A stretch of DNA of 64,000 nucleotides. It comes from Flabesymbios commensalis. Its lineage: Eukaryota > Annelida > Polychaeta > Terebellida > Flabelligeridae. Each line of letters begins with the position of its first letter. Position 1 is the stretch's first letter. The notes under the pieces were generated by a model, which worked only from the letters and a program-made list of their open reading frames with translations, was not told where the DNA came from and did no database searches. Below are positions 33,626 through 43,040 of the stretch, piece by piece. The position numbers and the translations under genes are program-made. Where the stretch lies: the NCBI GenBank assembly GCA_964017125.1, contig OZ024908.1, positions 81,591,499-81,655,498 of the forward strand, read 5' to 3'.

Positions 33626-33629
33626 TGAT

Positions 33630-34120
33630 GTCAGAATCACACCAAAATCTAATCAACATATGTCCAGGTTAAGTTGCTTCCTTGGGACAAATCGGTGAAG
33701 CAGTTCAAGCTCTAGAGAGCGACATAGGATTTTGGCAGCCATCTTGGATTTTGTTGAAGAAGCTGAAAAACGGCCAAAAAAATTTAGAGGGAAAATTTCC
33801 TAGGCACAATAGGCATACTGGAAATATTTAGAAATAATCCGAGTAGGGGTGTTGGACTATATTATCAAATTTTGATGATGGCCAAAATGAGCAAAACTGA
33901 AATATCTGCTAAAATTATGAAACGTAAAAAAATCAAACTTTTTAACATCAGAATCACACAAAAGCTTCTCAGCACATGTCCAGGGTAAAGTCTTTTCTTC
34001 AAACCAAACATGAAACAAATCAAAGAAGCGGTTCAAGCTCTAGAGAGAGAATAGGATTTTGGTGGCCATCTTGGATTTTGTTGAAGAAACAAAAAACAAA
34101 CAAAAAAAAGAATCTGAGCA
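33630..34120 (+). repeat. Two-unit tandem repeat, period about 325 bp
   Basis: Both units contain TCAGAATCACACAAAA or near, ACATGTCCAGG, AGCGGTTCAAGCTCTAGAG, AGGATTTTGG and CCATCTTGGATTTTGTTGAAG. The CCATCTTGGATTT motif also recalls the subterminal repeats of the 6-kb transposon, but no terminal repeat is seen. Confidence 0.75.
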
Positions 34121-34124
34121 GGGG

Positions 34125-34925
34125 TTTTCGAGTTAGAGAAGAAACAAAATGTGGCGGCATAGTGGGTGGAGACTTAATGACAATGATACATTCTGGTCTA
34201 AAACCAGGTCACTATGACCTACTGGCTACAATATAAAATTGCACAACCTTTTGTCTCAAATTCAACTAAGCTACAACCGTTCATTGTGTTATAAAAGCTA
34301 TTGTGGAATATATTATATATTCATATATATACATGAATAGTGCTTAAGATTTCCTGACCCAAGATTACATCTACTTAATGTTTGCAAGCCAATATATTTA
34401 AAGTACACATAATTCACATTTGGCATCAGATGAATTTATGATAATATGCATTATTAATACCTCTACAAGATAAAAAAATAAAATCTCTGCAGCTACACTT
34501 GAAACACATCAATATGTTCTTTCCAGATACATTGCTGCCCATCAAAGGTCCATGCAGTGTACATTTTTTAATGATTCCAGCTACATGTGATATATTTCAA
34601 AAATAATGATCAAAAAATTTACAAAAAAGCAACACATGTATACCGGTCAGTACACTGTAAATGTAGCAATGACGACAAGGACAATTACCATTGTTTGATA
34701 TTGTTGTTCTATCGTCCCACAACTTTTATACATAAGCCGAATTCCTGAGTTGACATGTCTATCTATAGGCTACAGTTTCGTCAACATTGGCTGTACAAAT
34801 TGTAATAAATAATTGATGCAAGAGATTTAACTGCAAAACTCTCATATTGCACTGAAACATGCTGTGAAATTACAGTAGGCGTGGAAATAAATGGTAATAA
34901 TGGTACATATACAGTAAAGTAAGAG
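34125..34925. other. AT-rich, no feature recognised
   Basis: Downstream of the arrestin gene; no supported feature. Confidence 0.35.
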
Positions 34926-34929
34926 TTGA

Positions 34930-35180
34930 CCCTTATGCTGCTGAATTGTTTGTCTCTACTTTTCAGCATTTGAAGCTGGAATTGCTAACGCAAATTCCAG
35001 CTTCAAATGATGAAAAATAGGTCTATTTACCATATGCAAACTGGTCATCTGCATAATGCAATTACTTCATTAAATGAGCATGTATTACAAACACTTCTGT
35101 GGATTTCAGTGGCATTTTATTCGGTCTGAAATTAGCTTGAAACTGTATAATATATGGTTCCCGCAGCATTAGGGTTAATA
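34930..35180. repeat. Hairpin-cored MITE-like element
   Basis: CATTTGAAGCTGGAATT and AAATTCCAGCTTCAAATG form a perfect stem of 17 bp at 34969-35011. The flanks (GACCCTTATGCTGCTG.. and ..GCAGCATTAGGGTTAA) are inverted, giving ends like CCCTTATGCTGC. Same plan as the piggyBac-like MITEs at 7619 and 21660. Confidence 0.7.
35116..35121 (-). terminator. Candidate polyadenylation signal of the arrestin gene
   Basis: AATAAA on the minus strand about 440 bp after the stop codon. It lies inside the MITE-like element at 34930-35180, so the 3' end of the mRNA may have been supplied by an insertion. A distal alternative is at 31924-31929. Confidence 0.3.
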
Positions 35181-35384
35181 AGCATTGAAGCTAAATGAGT
35201 GCATGAGTGTGAGACAGGATCCTCTGAGGAGATGTTATTCATGTAGCAGTGCTATAGATCAGTTGCACATGTGCGTTACTGAATTAAAAAATTGCAAAAA
35301 CTTCATGAATACAATGCACTGCATAAAATGCACTCAAATAAAAATGTCCTTACTCAATTGACACAGAAAATTATTTTTTCTCTT

Positions 35385-35612
35385 ACACTAGAGGAGCAGA
35401 TGGCACGCCCGTCTGATTGCAGTTGTAGTATATGTATCGTGTAGTATACTTTAAAAAAATTATTCTCTCACGCTATAGGAGCAGATGGCACGGCCGGCTG
35501 ATCTCAGTTGTAGTACATGTATTGTGTAGTATACTACAGGTATATACAATTTCTTCTCTCATACTGGAGGAGCAGATGGCACGGCTGGCTGATTCCAGTT
35601 GTAGTAAGTGTA
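35385..35612 (-). repeat. Triplication of the arrestin C-terminal coding segment
   Basis: Three direct copies with spacings of 91 and 85 bp. On the minus strand each starts TACTACAACTG and contains GTGCCATCTGCTCCT followed by TGAGAGAA or TAAGAGAA. The first copy is the true end of the last exon, reading YYNWNQPAVPSAPPV and stop. Copies 2 and 3 lie in the 3' UTR and read VPSAPIA and VPSAPLV, each followed by a stop, so the PSAP codons are conserved in all three. A GTATACTACA spacer element follows copies 1 and 2. Confidence 0.9.
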
Positions 35613-35713
35613 TCTTGGAGTATAATCTAGGTCTCCTCTCATATACTGGTTGTCTTTCTCTTCATCTCGAATATTTACGTTTCCAAACACACATTCACTA
35701 TATGAAGGCGGTG
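35559..35713 (-). CDS. Arrestin coding exon 7 (residues 355-405, stop)
   Basis: Acceptor TTCTTACAG. The split codon gives proline, so the join reads APPPSYSECVFGN with a PPSY motif. It ends YTYYNWNQPAVPSAPPV and TGA (35561-35559). The terminal segment is triplicated downstream. Confidence 0.9.
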
Positions 35714-38700
35714 CTGTAAGAAGAATACAAAATCTTTCAAAATATAAACAGTACTAAATTTTAAGGAGTTTTGTGTTGTTAATTACCTATCAGTTATAAA
35801 ATGACAATGACAAGTTGGAGAATCAGTTTAAAGGAATAGCATATTTCTAGCATTCCCACACATTGCCACAGTGTCAGGAATTTACATAAAATTATATTAT
35901 CTGGAATAATTTTCAGTGATTGGTAATAGACTGAGCCAGATTATATATTGGGAGAGTTGGCCACTTATTACAATTTATGTTATTGCTATAATATACAATT
36001 CTCTTAAAAAAAAATATTTAGGATCAAATCTTCATTTAAGACTACGCTAGATTTTTTTAAGTCAACAAATAGATAATACCTGGTATATCCAACACATTAT
36101 GAAAATAATGGTGGCCTGGTTTTCTGATAATTTATCAGAATTATCTAAATCTAAATTGTACACTTGAAACTGAAACTGTCATACTTTGTCAATTAAAAAG
36201 TGACATTTTAAATCAGGTGCCTGCTTATTGGAAGCACATTTTTTCACGGAATTCAGCTTTGGTAATTGTTCATGTGGTCTTCTAATATTGAAGGCTAGTC
36301 GTTTATAAAGGTGACCCAATGCTGGTGTCATGTTGGGCCAACACCTGTGATGCTGGCCAAACATTAATCCAACATTGGGTCAATGTCTCGTTGAAAAGTG
36401 TTACTAACGTGCATCAGGTGTAGGATTATAAGGCTGAGGGGGGTTGTAATGTGCAGCAGATGGTATATTGCCATCATCAGGGGTTGGCATCGGCATGATT
36501 GCTGGCAGAGTTGGGGGTGCTGCAGAATATGTCGCTTGGATATTTCTCAGAGGAATTGTGCCAATCACTATTTCCAATGGAACTTCAAGGTCAAATGCCG
36601 GACCAGAGGGATCAACCACCATCTGTTAGAAAGAGATAATGTAAAACATATTTATCACGAGATCAAAACCCTCCATAATCACAAGCGTGCTAGAAAAACA
36701 CAAAAGGCGCTAGAAGACACAAAAGGCACACCTAGGCCTACACCCTCTGGGTGATGTGAGTGTTAAATATGAAAGGAATCCCCAAGAGGCTTCAGAGATA
36801 TGCTCTGTAAATGATACTTAAATGTAGATCAAAAATTAGATAAAAGATCATAACCCACAAAAGGTTCTTCTACACCCCTTAGGTGATGTGTGTATGTAAT
36901 ATGAAAGAAATCATCCCATGTTGTTGAAATAAATATTCATGATTCAAATCACGAAAAAATATTTCCAAATAGGAAAAAATAAATGTCTGCCATTTTGAAT
37001 TATTTTATTAACTGTACAGCTACCAGGGACTATTTGATCGATTTCAACAGGGTTTATAAATTTTTAAAATCGTAAATATCCTCCTAGCAGGACAATGGTT
37101 AAAATCAGGAAGCTCAGAACTTCATTTTTATATATATCACTTGTGAGCTGTGAATAAAAACATATTCAAATATATTGTAGGTAAAGGAGTACCGGTACTT
37201 TGAACCATAATAGGGTAATTGAAGAAGAGTTACTCACCACAATGTAATAAGTTATGTCTATGATATTGCAATAGACAAGAGCAGAAGGTGGTAAAGGCGG
37301 TAAATGTAGCCGCTCGCCTCTCCATATCTCAGTGTCACCTGATGATATCTCCCCTTTCGTTAAACTTGTCACAGTACTCCTTGAACTGCGAGTTTTCGAG
37401 CGTGCATGGAATTGTGTAACCTACATAAAAGCAAGTAGAGCATGCAATGATTAAACAATTTAAGAGCTAAAATTACAGATATAACCTACAGGTTCAAATC
37501 AAGGTTAAACTAGTTATAATAATATGGGATGAGCCGCTGTTATTTTTCATAAAAGATAAACAATTTTTAATATTTTTGCTTCATATTTATTTAAAGTTTA
37601 TGTTGATAAAGTATACATGTTGGCATGTTTCCACAACCATATTTATTTTTTTTATTCTAAAAATTCAAAAAAATTGAAATGATTGGCTTGTAGTTTTTAG
37701 GATGCCTATATTTCTACACAGTATAGTAAATTGAACTGCTACTGGTAAAACCTACCATTCTCAATTCTATCTTAGATGAACACATCTTGCGCCTGCTGTT
37801 GTTGATGACTTCACCATTTACTGACACAAACTCACCAGGTACGTAACCACGACGATCCACAGTGAGGGTGGCAGAGATAGGTCCACTGGCACAGCACAGA
37901 CAACACAATGTCTTCTCAGCATTACCCTGCTGGCTTTGCTGAAAATAAACGCAAAAAACAAGTCACCAGATAGGTGTGAGAAAGAAAATATTTGTGACAT
38001 TTTCTCTAGTCCAAATGATTTTTTCTACTTTCTATTGATATTCTTTGAAAGGCAGATGAGACATGACTGGATGATTCAGTCTCTGATGTTGTGACTCACA
38101 GAGACAGGGGTCGTGAAAGTGGCAGTGTGTGTGTGTATATGCGTACATACATTACTTTTAACGCTGATTAGATATCAGAAAAATCCAGTTATAAAGCAAT
38201 TTTTTCACTTTTTATATTGATTATCATTTTTTTATTCTGCTTACCTAAGGCTAAAGCTGTCATTTTAAGGCCATGTGTATTTGCTAATGTGGTTTACGTA
38301 CTTTACGGGGGACAGTTTAAGCCAAGCTGCAGAAAAAATCAACATATTAGGTGGCAGGATTAGGAAATAAAATAAAAAGCCTTTTTGGTCCAGGAAATTG
38401 TCAATTTTATTAATTTATTACTACTTAGTAACATAGGCATGGTGGATCAGTAAACCACATTGACAAAGATGTGTGGCCATACACATGTACTTACAAGCAC
38501 ATTTGCTTGTGTGTTAAGGTCTAGGATGCTGAGTACAGTAAAGGCACGTTTGCAGTGGTGGTCAAATTTCCAAGGTTTGTCGATGGTGCCTTGTAAGCAG
38601 TATCTAACTCTCCCCCATGCTCCCTCAAATGATGAAGGTAGTTGTAGAGGAAGTTGCACTTGAACTGGGTACTCATAGCGACCAGCTGGGTGTATGGGGT

Positions 38701-41276
38701 GATCCCCACCAGCTTCAAAAACAAACAAAAAATACATGACTTCAATAACCCTTACAACACTCAAATATTTTTGAAAAGAACATGGAAACCAAAGGGTTTT
38801 TTCAGTTTGAAGTCATCATAAATGTCTGAGTTAGATCGCACCTATGTTATGGGTACCGGTACCTATGTTATGGGTCTACGGTCAGTATATATATTTTACT
38901 CCTGTAATTTTAGACTTATAGACTAATGTTATTAATACACAAAGCCGAAATAGTGTCACTGCTATTCTATGAAAGTAAATTTAAAAAGGTATCATGATTT
39001 AACATTGCACAGCATTTGTGTCAATAGATATTTGTTTGCTTTAATTGAGAAACAAAAAAAAATAATTTTTGAAATCTGATAAGATCACCGATAAAGTGTT
39101 TTACATAAGGCATTGATGGTTGTCTGAGACGACCTACATTTACGCCTCACAATCAAAGGCTAGGTATGTGGAATTTTCTGGATGGACAACCAAATTGTTC
39201 TCATATTATCAAAATTTGAGGACAGTGATTTTCTGAATGGACTACATGTATCTTGTATTTATGATGTTGAGCTCTCCCTTACTACTTCAATATTATATTC
39301 ATACAGAGTTATGAGGATCATCCTTCTGTCACGAAATGCAACAGCAGTTTATGAGGATCTTATGACAATTGCAAAGGCCATAGATTCAGGTTTATCAACT
39401 ATCTATTACACCTTAACCACTGCTCCACTAAGCACGACTATCAGGGTTCCCCACAATGCCAGAAATGCCGGCAACCCGACCGGATGAATTTTATGCTGAC
39501 CAGCATGTAATAGGTCACATCCGGCTGTTATCCAGCTGGTAGATTAGCCAATATTCCTGTCGCCAATGTCATACCTCTGGTGTCATACTGTGTTGGTTTA
39601 GCGATCAGCGTGTCCGTGTAAGACTGGTGTGCGCGTATATTGCCGGTGCACAGTGAACACAAAATGTACACATACACGTGCTACCCCCCCATAACCCCCC
39701 TCTCTCTTGGCCACCCGTCATGGGCTGTATGCTAAATAACATAGATGTCCCAGCAGACACGAGACATCGACCCAATGTTGGTCCACCGTCTACGACGCTG
39801 GCCCAGCATTGGACCAACATTGGGTAGATGTCTCGTGTTTGCTGAGAAGCAGAGCTGATAGCAAGTGAGTGTTAGGTCACGGTGTTATGTCACGCTAACA
39901 GCGCTGAGCCGGCATTGGCGCGACGCTGTCGGAGCTGGCAATACTAGAGAGTGTGATAACAGCGTTGACGGGCCAACACTCCTTAGCGTTGCCAGTCACC
40001 ACGACACGTTGTCACTCACCAGAGTGTCACCGCGTTGGTGAGTGAGTGATAGGCCTACTGACTACTATACTTTGTTGTGTCTTAATAAAAAAATCTTTGC
40101 TTTTTTTAGCGCGCGCGCACGGGCAACAGTAAACATATTATTACGCTGCTCGCGCGCTAAGTTAGGATTTTTGTAAGAACGACCGGATGATTTTTTTTTC
40201 TGTGGGGAACCCTGACGACTATATAGTTGTTTTTAATCTGTTTTATTACTCGATCAAATCACTGTTATGGGGAACAAAAGATGAGTTGAAACATTAAGAT
40301 TTGCAAATGTTTGATCTCAAATTAAACAAATACATGTGTATGAGTAATTTTCACGCACTTGATGTTGTGGGTTGCGGTAGCGAGACACAAGTTCAGGTGG
40401 ATGAAAATTCAAATTATTTAATTCAGCACTTGAATGGTTCAGATATGATCATTAATGTTATTGTAATACAGGATCTTTTGCTAACAACCTAACTATTGGG
40501 TCAAAATAAAATATTGGGTTCAATACTTACCATTGCCAAAAACAGCCACATTTATATCAAAGTATGACTCTGAAGCATTGTAATGGCGTGTGACGGTTTT
40601 TCTGTTTTTTCCAGAGCCTGAACTGTGACGCTCAGTCCAGTGAACATTAGCTCCACCGGAAAATTTAACAAAGATGCCTATGAAAAAAATATATATATAT
40701 AAACATACAAACAAATATTTTCATTTTTTTCAGTATTAAAAAATTATTTTACAATAATCATTAACTAGTACATTTTGTTTCAGTGATTCTGCACAATTAA
40801 AAAAAGCAATGTGAGAATGATGGTGTTGCGTGTTGCTAAATGATAAAGACTACAGGGCAGAAACTATTTGGGAAAAATATATGGCCATGAAATAAAAACT
40901 GGAGATCTGTAATTATTTATATATTTTCTACAAAAAAGGATAACTAATGATTGATTATCAGATTATATATAAAGCAATGTGGCAATGATGGTGTTGCGGG
41001 TTACCCTTGATAGATGACCACAGGGCAAAACCGATTTGAGAAAAAATATTTTGCCATAAAATAAAAACTGTAACAGTTCAGGGTCTGGGAGAATAATATA
41101 TATTGATTTAATGTCTGAAAAGTTATAAACAATTTAGCAAATTGTAGAAAGTCGTCACCTCTCATTTTCATTGGTTCATTCAGATCCACAATAACTCTGC
41201 CTGTAATCGTTGCGCCTGCTAGGTATACCGCCATAGGGTGGTCAAGAATAATCTCAAAACAGTTGAGCTTCCCCAT
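35559..41276 (-). CDS. Alpha-arrestin (arrestin domain-containing protein), 7 coding exons
   Basis: Predicted 405-residue alpha-arrestin, the family of membrane-trafficking adaptors that link cargo such as receptors and transporters to NEDD4-type ubiquitin ligases. The arrestin-N fold spans about 1-150 (start MGKLNCFEIILDHPMAVYLA; NVHWTE; SSFEGAWGRVRY; the linker SILDLN). Arrestin-C spans about 165-310 (EKTLCCLCCASGPIS, RRGYVPGE, SGDTEIWRGE, VIGTIPL). The tail is proline-rich, with a PPSY motif at 356-359, and ends VPSAPPV, a PSAP late-domain motif at 400-403. Length and order match ARRDC2/3/4 (about 400-415 aa), while PPxY plus PSAP recalls ARRDC1. All six introns are GT/AG and phases agree across every junction; total CDS is 1218 bases. 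No frame damage was seen. I give no symbol because orthology among ARRDC1-5 cannot be settled by eye. Confidence 0.93.
36308..36394. mobile_element. Family H palindromic MITE in arrestin intron 6
   Basis: GACCCAATGCTGGTGTCATG and CAACATTGGGTCAATGTCTC are inverted arms; the centre is GGGCCAACACCTGTGATGC. The element ends about 15 bp from the exon 6 donor. Confidence 0.75.
36409..36622 (-). CDS. Arrestin coding exon 6 (residues 284-354)
   Basis: Acceptor CTTTCTAACAG and donor GTTAGT (weak). It encodes the last arrestin-C strand (LEVPLEIVIGTIPL) and the proline-rich start of the tail (PPTLPAIMPMPTPDD, YNPPQPYNPTPDA). A hairpin MITE lies only about 15 bp beyond the donor. Confidence 0.88.
37238..37420 (-). 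CDS. Arrestin coding exon 5 (residues 223-283)
   Basis: Acceptor CTTTTATGTAG and donor GTGAGT, phase 0 on both sides. It encodes VTQFHARSKTRSSRS, KGEISSGDTEIWRGERLHL and CNIIDITYYIV. Confidence 0.92.
37756..37938 (-). CDS. Arrestin coding exon 4 (residues 162-222)
   Basis: Acceptor TTTATTTTCAG and donor GTAGGT, both phase 0. It begins arrestin-C: QSQQGNAEKTLCCLCCASGP, ISATLTVDRRGYVPGEFV, and ends SKIELRM. Confidence 0.92.
38495..38712 (-). CDS. Arrestin coding exon 3 (residues 89-161)
   Basis: Acceptor TTTTTGAAG and donor GTAAGTAC. It carries the family's strongest signature, SSFEGAWGRVRYCLQGTIDK, and the linker SILDLNTQANVL. The donor at CTT/GTAAGT was preferred over an upstream GTGCTT because of its consensus match and in-phase join. 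Confidence 0.9.
38747..38930 (+). repeat. Family B MITE, truncated, in arrestin intron 2
   Basis: ATAACCCTTACAACACTCAA, then AAACCAAAGGGTTTTTTCAG and ATCATAAATGTCTGAGTTAG match the left two thirds of 21959-22202. The hairpin core and right end are missing. It lies 35 bp upstream of exon 3, close to its splice acceptor. Confidence 0.7.
39442..40214. mobile_element. Non-autonomous hAT element, 773 bp, 8-bp target duplication
   Basis: Terminal inverted repeats CAGGGTTCCCCACA and TGTGGGGAACCCTG. The 8-bp duplication ACGACTAT is exact on both sides (39434-39441 and 40215-40222). Sub-terminal CCGGATGA / TCATCCGG also mirror. Ends of the CAGGG..CCC type with an 8-bp duplication define hAT. No transposase ORF. 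A family H palindrome is inserted at 39749-39844. A short direct-repeat block with GTCAC..CGTTGGTGAGTGAG lies at 39880-40045. Confidence 0.92.
39749..39844. mobile_element. Family H palindromic MITE inside the hAT element
   Basis: Best-preserved copy: CCCAGCAGACACGAGACATC at the left, GATGTCTCGTGTTTGCTG at the right, with ACCCAATGTTGGTCCA mirrored by TGGACCAACATTGGGT and a short central loop. Near-perfect stem of about 40 bp, so a young insertion. Confidence 0.85.
40531..40677 (-). CDS. Arrestin coding exon 2 (residues 40-88)
   Basis: Acceptor TTTTTTTCATAG and donor GTAAGT. It encodes GIFVKFSGGANVHWTERHSS, the conserved VHWTE strand, then a basic loop (GKNRKTVTRH) and YFDINVAVFGN. Confidence 0.92.
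41159..41276 (-). CDS. Arrestin coding exon 1 (residues 1-39)
   Basis: ATG at 41276-41274. The exon ends AAAATGAGAG before GTGACG, phase 1. It encodes the first arrestin-N strands (FEIILDH, ATITGRVIVDLNEPM). An upstream in-exon acceptor-like site (see 41277-41315) suggests that the 5' UTR is split. Confidence 0.92.
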
Positions 41277-41315
41277 TTTGGAACTTGTGAATAAATTATT
41301 TCACTGTGTATTGAC
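41277..41315 (-). other. Arrestin 5' UTR part with an upstream splice acceptor
   Basis: TTTTCTCTCTCATTTTCACA with CAG precedes this stretch on the minus strand, a strong polypyrimidine-AG acceptor 39 nt before the ATG. It implies a further non-coding 5' exon upstream. No in-frame upstream ATG was seen in the stretch. Confidence 0.55.
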
Positions 41316-41966
41316 CTGTGTGAAAATGAGAGAGAAAACAATGTTATGAATGATAGCAGTCAATAGAATCAGATTTAATTAAAAACATTATTTGTATTTA
41401 TCTAGTCTGAATGCTATTACAAACTAGAAATAAAGTTTTGTCAATATATCCCCTTGTTTTGATTGTTTTCAATGAGGCAATATGAGAAAAAAGCTAATGT
41501 AGATTTATTCAAACTTATTATAGAAAGTGAGCAGGTGAGTACATGTAGCTATTAAATACTACTCATGATTTAGGCCCATGTGAATGGAAATTTACCATTG
41601 AAGTGGGCCTAAACCAGGAGTACTGTATTTCTTCTAATAAAAAGCTATAGGCATTAGTGATTTTTGTCGAATCAAGAAAAATCCATCACAATTTTTATTC
41701 AGAACAACAGGAATCTTAAAAGATAATGTTTCTGAATATACGTTATTTGAGTTTTCAAATGTAGCGTGTAGAGTCCCAGATATAGAATGTTTGAGGTTTA
41801 GACTATTTCAAGGATCTTGTGTGCAAAATTCACAATCTGTGAAAAATCAATAAATTATTAACATATACAAGATCCTCCAGTATCATACATATTGAACACC
41901 ACACAGTGCGTACACATCCCTCTCCATATCTCTGTGTAAGCCTTATGCCATATAAGCCTGTATTAA

Positions 41967-42115
41967 CCCTTAAGACGCTAAGAGCGGCAAAAGCTGTTTT
42001 TATTCTGTTTTATTAGTCTTTAAAATCACAATTGAGAATGAGATGTGTGTTTAAACTTCATGATTTGCAAATGTTTGGTCACAAATTTATGATATTTTAT
42101 TTAACTATTTAGGGG
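41967..42115 (+). repeat. TTAA-type MITE, family A, short copy
   Basis: TTAA at 41963-41966, then CCCTTAAGACGCTAAGAGCG and the family body (TTTTATTCTGTTTTATTAG, CAATTGAGAATGAG). It ends AGGGG before TTAA at 42116-42119, so ends are present but the hairpin core is deleted. Confidence 0.75.
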
Positions 42116-42210
42116 TTAACTCTTTCGAGAGCCTTTTCTAGAATATTTTAAGAATTTATTGATCATTCACCAATTATCAATTTCCTATGGGTCAGTCTCA
42201 AAAGAGTTAA

Positions 42211-42459
42211 CCATTGAAGCGCTGAAATCTATTTTGTCTAAATCATGGAGACCAAAGGTTTTTTAAAATTGAAATCATCATAAATGACTTAGTTAGCTCT
42301 TACTGATTCATTTGTATACCTATGTTATGGGTCTATGGCCATTAAAAAATGTTTAATTCTTTCAGTGCATGGACAGTCTTTATATGTAAGAATCTGACAT
42401 CTACAGATGTCAGATTCTGACATATAAAGGCGGTCCTCTCACTGTACATGCTGTAAGGG
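42211..42459 (+). mobile_element. TTAA-type MITE, family B, full-length
   Basis: TTAA at 42207-42210 and 42460-42463, 249 bp. The hairpin core is GAATCTGACATCTACAG with its mirror AGATGTCAGATTC. Ends are CCATTGAAGCGCTG and CATGCTGTAAGGG. Confidence 0.85.
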
Positions 42460-42463
42460 TTAA

Positions 42464-43038
42464 GCTACTCCATTTCTGGACTATCCTTGCCTTCCAATTC
42501 ATATCTTGAAGAATGATCCTCTGTTGAATTCTATATTATAATTTCAAAATTTGCCCCTTTTAAAATTTTTTCTTGCCAAGAAACTGAATCTTACACCATT
42601 ATTGAAATTTACTCTTATGCTTGGCACATATTTACCCGACACTTTCACACACGACCCAATGCTCACCAAATTAACAGCCTTGATAAAGCCATAGTAGCCT
42701 ATGCTCCTGTGGATTATATATTAAACAATCTTGACTAAATTTCGACATTAATATTTATACAATTACATCTTGTTACATCTACATGATCTAGGTCTCATGA
42801 TCTATCAACTGAAATTGCTAGTATATACATGTATCACATTTAGCATTGTTTGTCAAATCTTTTGATTTGTGAAAAAATGAAAATAGACTATGTCCACAGC
42901 TCCTCTGGAGGCCATTATTAGCCTTTTGGCTGGTGGCTCTGCAGGATGTGTGGGCCACCACTGCTGACCAAGTTTAACCCTTTCATCATCATACTTTTCT
43001 AAAAAAGGTTTGTTAACATCAGGACAGCCATAGATAAA
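42464..43038. other. No feature recognised
   Basis: Likely intron 1 or upstream DNA of the arrestin gene; nothing supported. Confidence 0.35.
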
Positions 43039-43040
43039 TA

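Larger units (their letters stand above)
39413..40445 (+). mobile_element. Family A MITE split by a hAT element, arrestin intron 2
   Basis: Left piece TTAACCACTGCTCCACTAAG (39411-39441). The right piece resumes at 40215 with ACGACTATATAGTTGTTTTT and continues through ATCAAATCACTGTTATGGGG to the hairpin core TTGTGGGTTGCGGTAGCGAG. The copy at 41967 reads through the same junction without interruption. Confidence 0.8.

Noticed and set aside
36398-36754. 118-codon plus-strand ORF over the arrestin exon 6
   Set aside because: It is antisense to a well-supported exon and has no domain.
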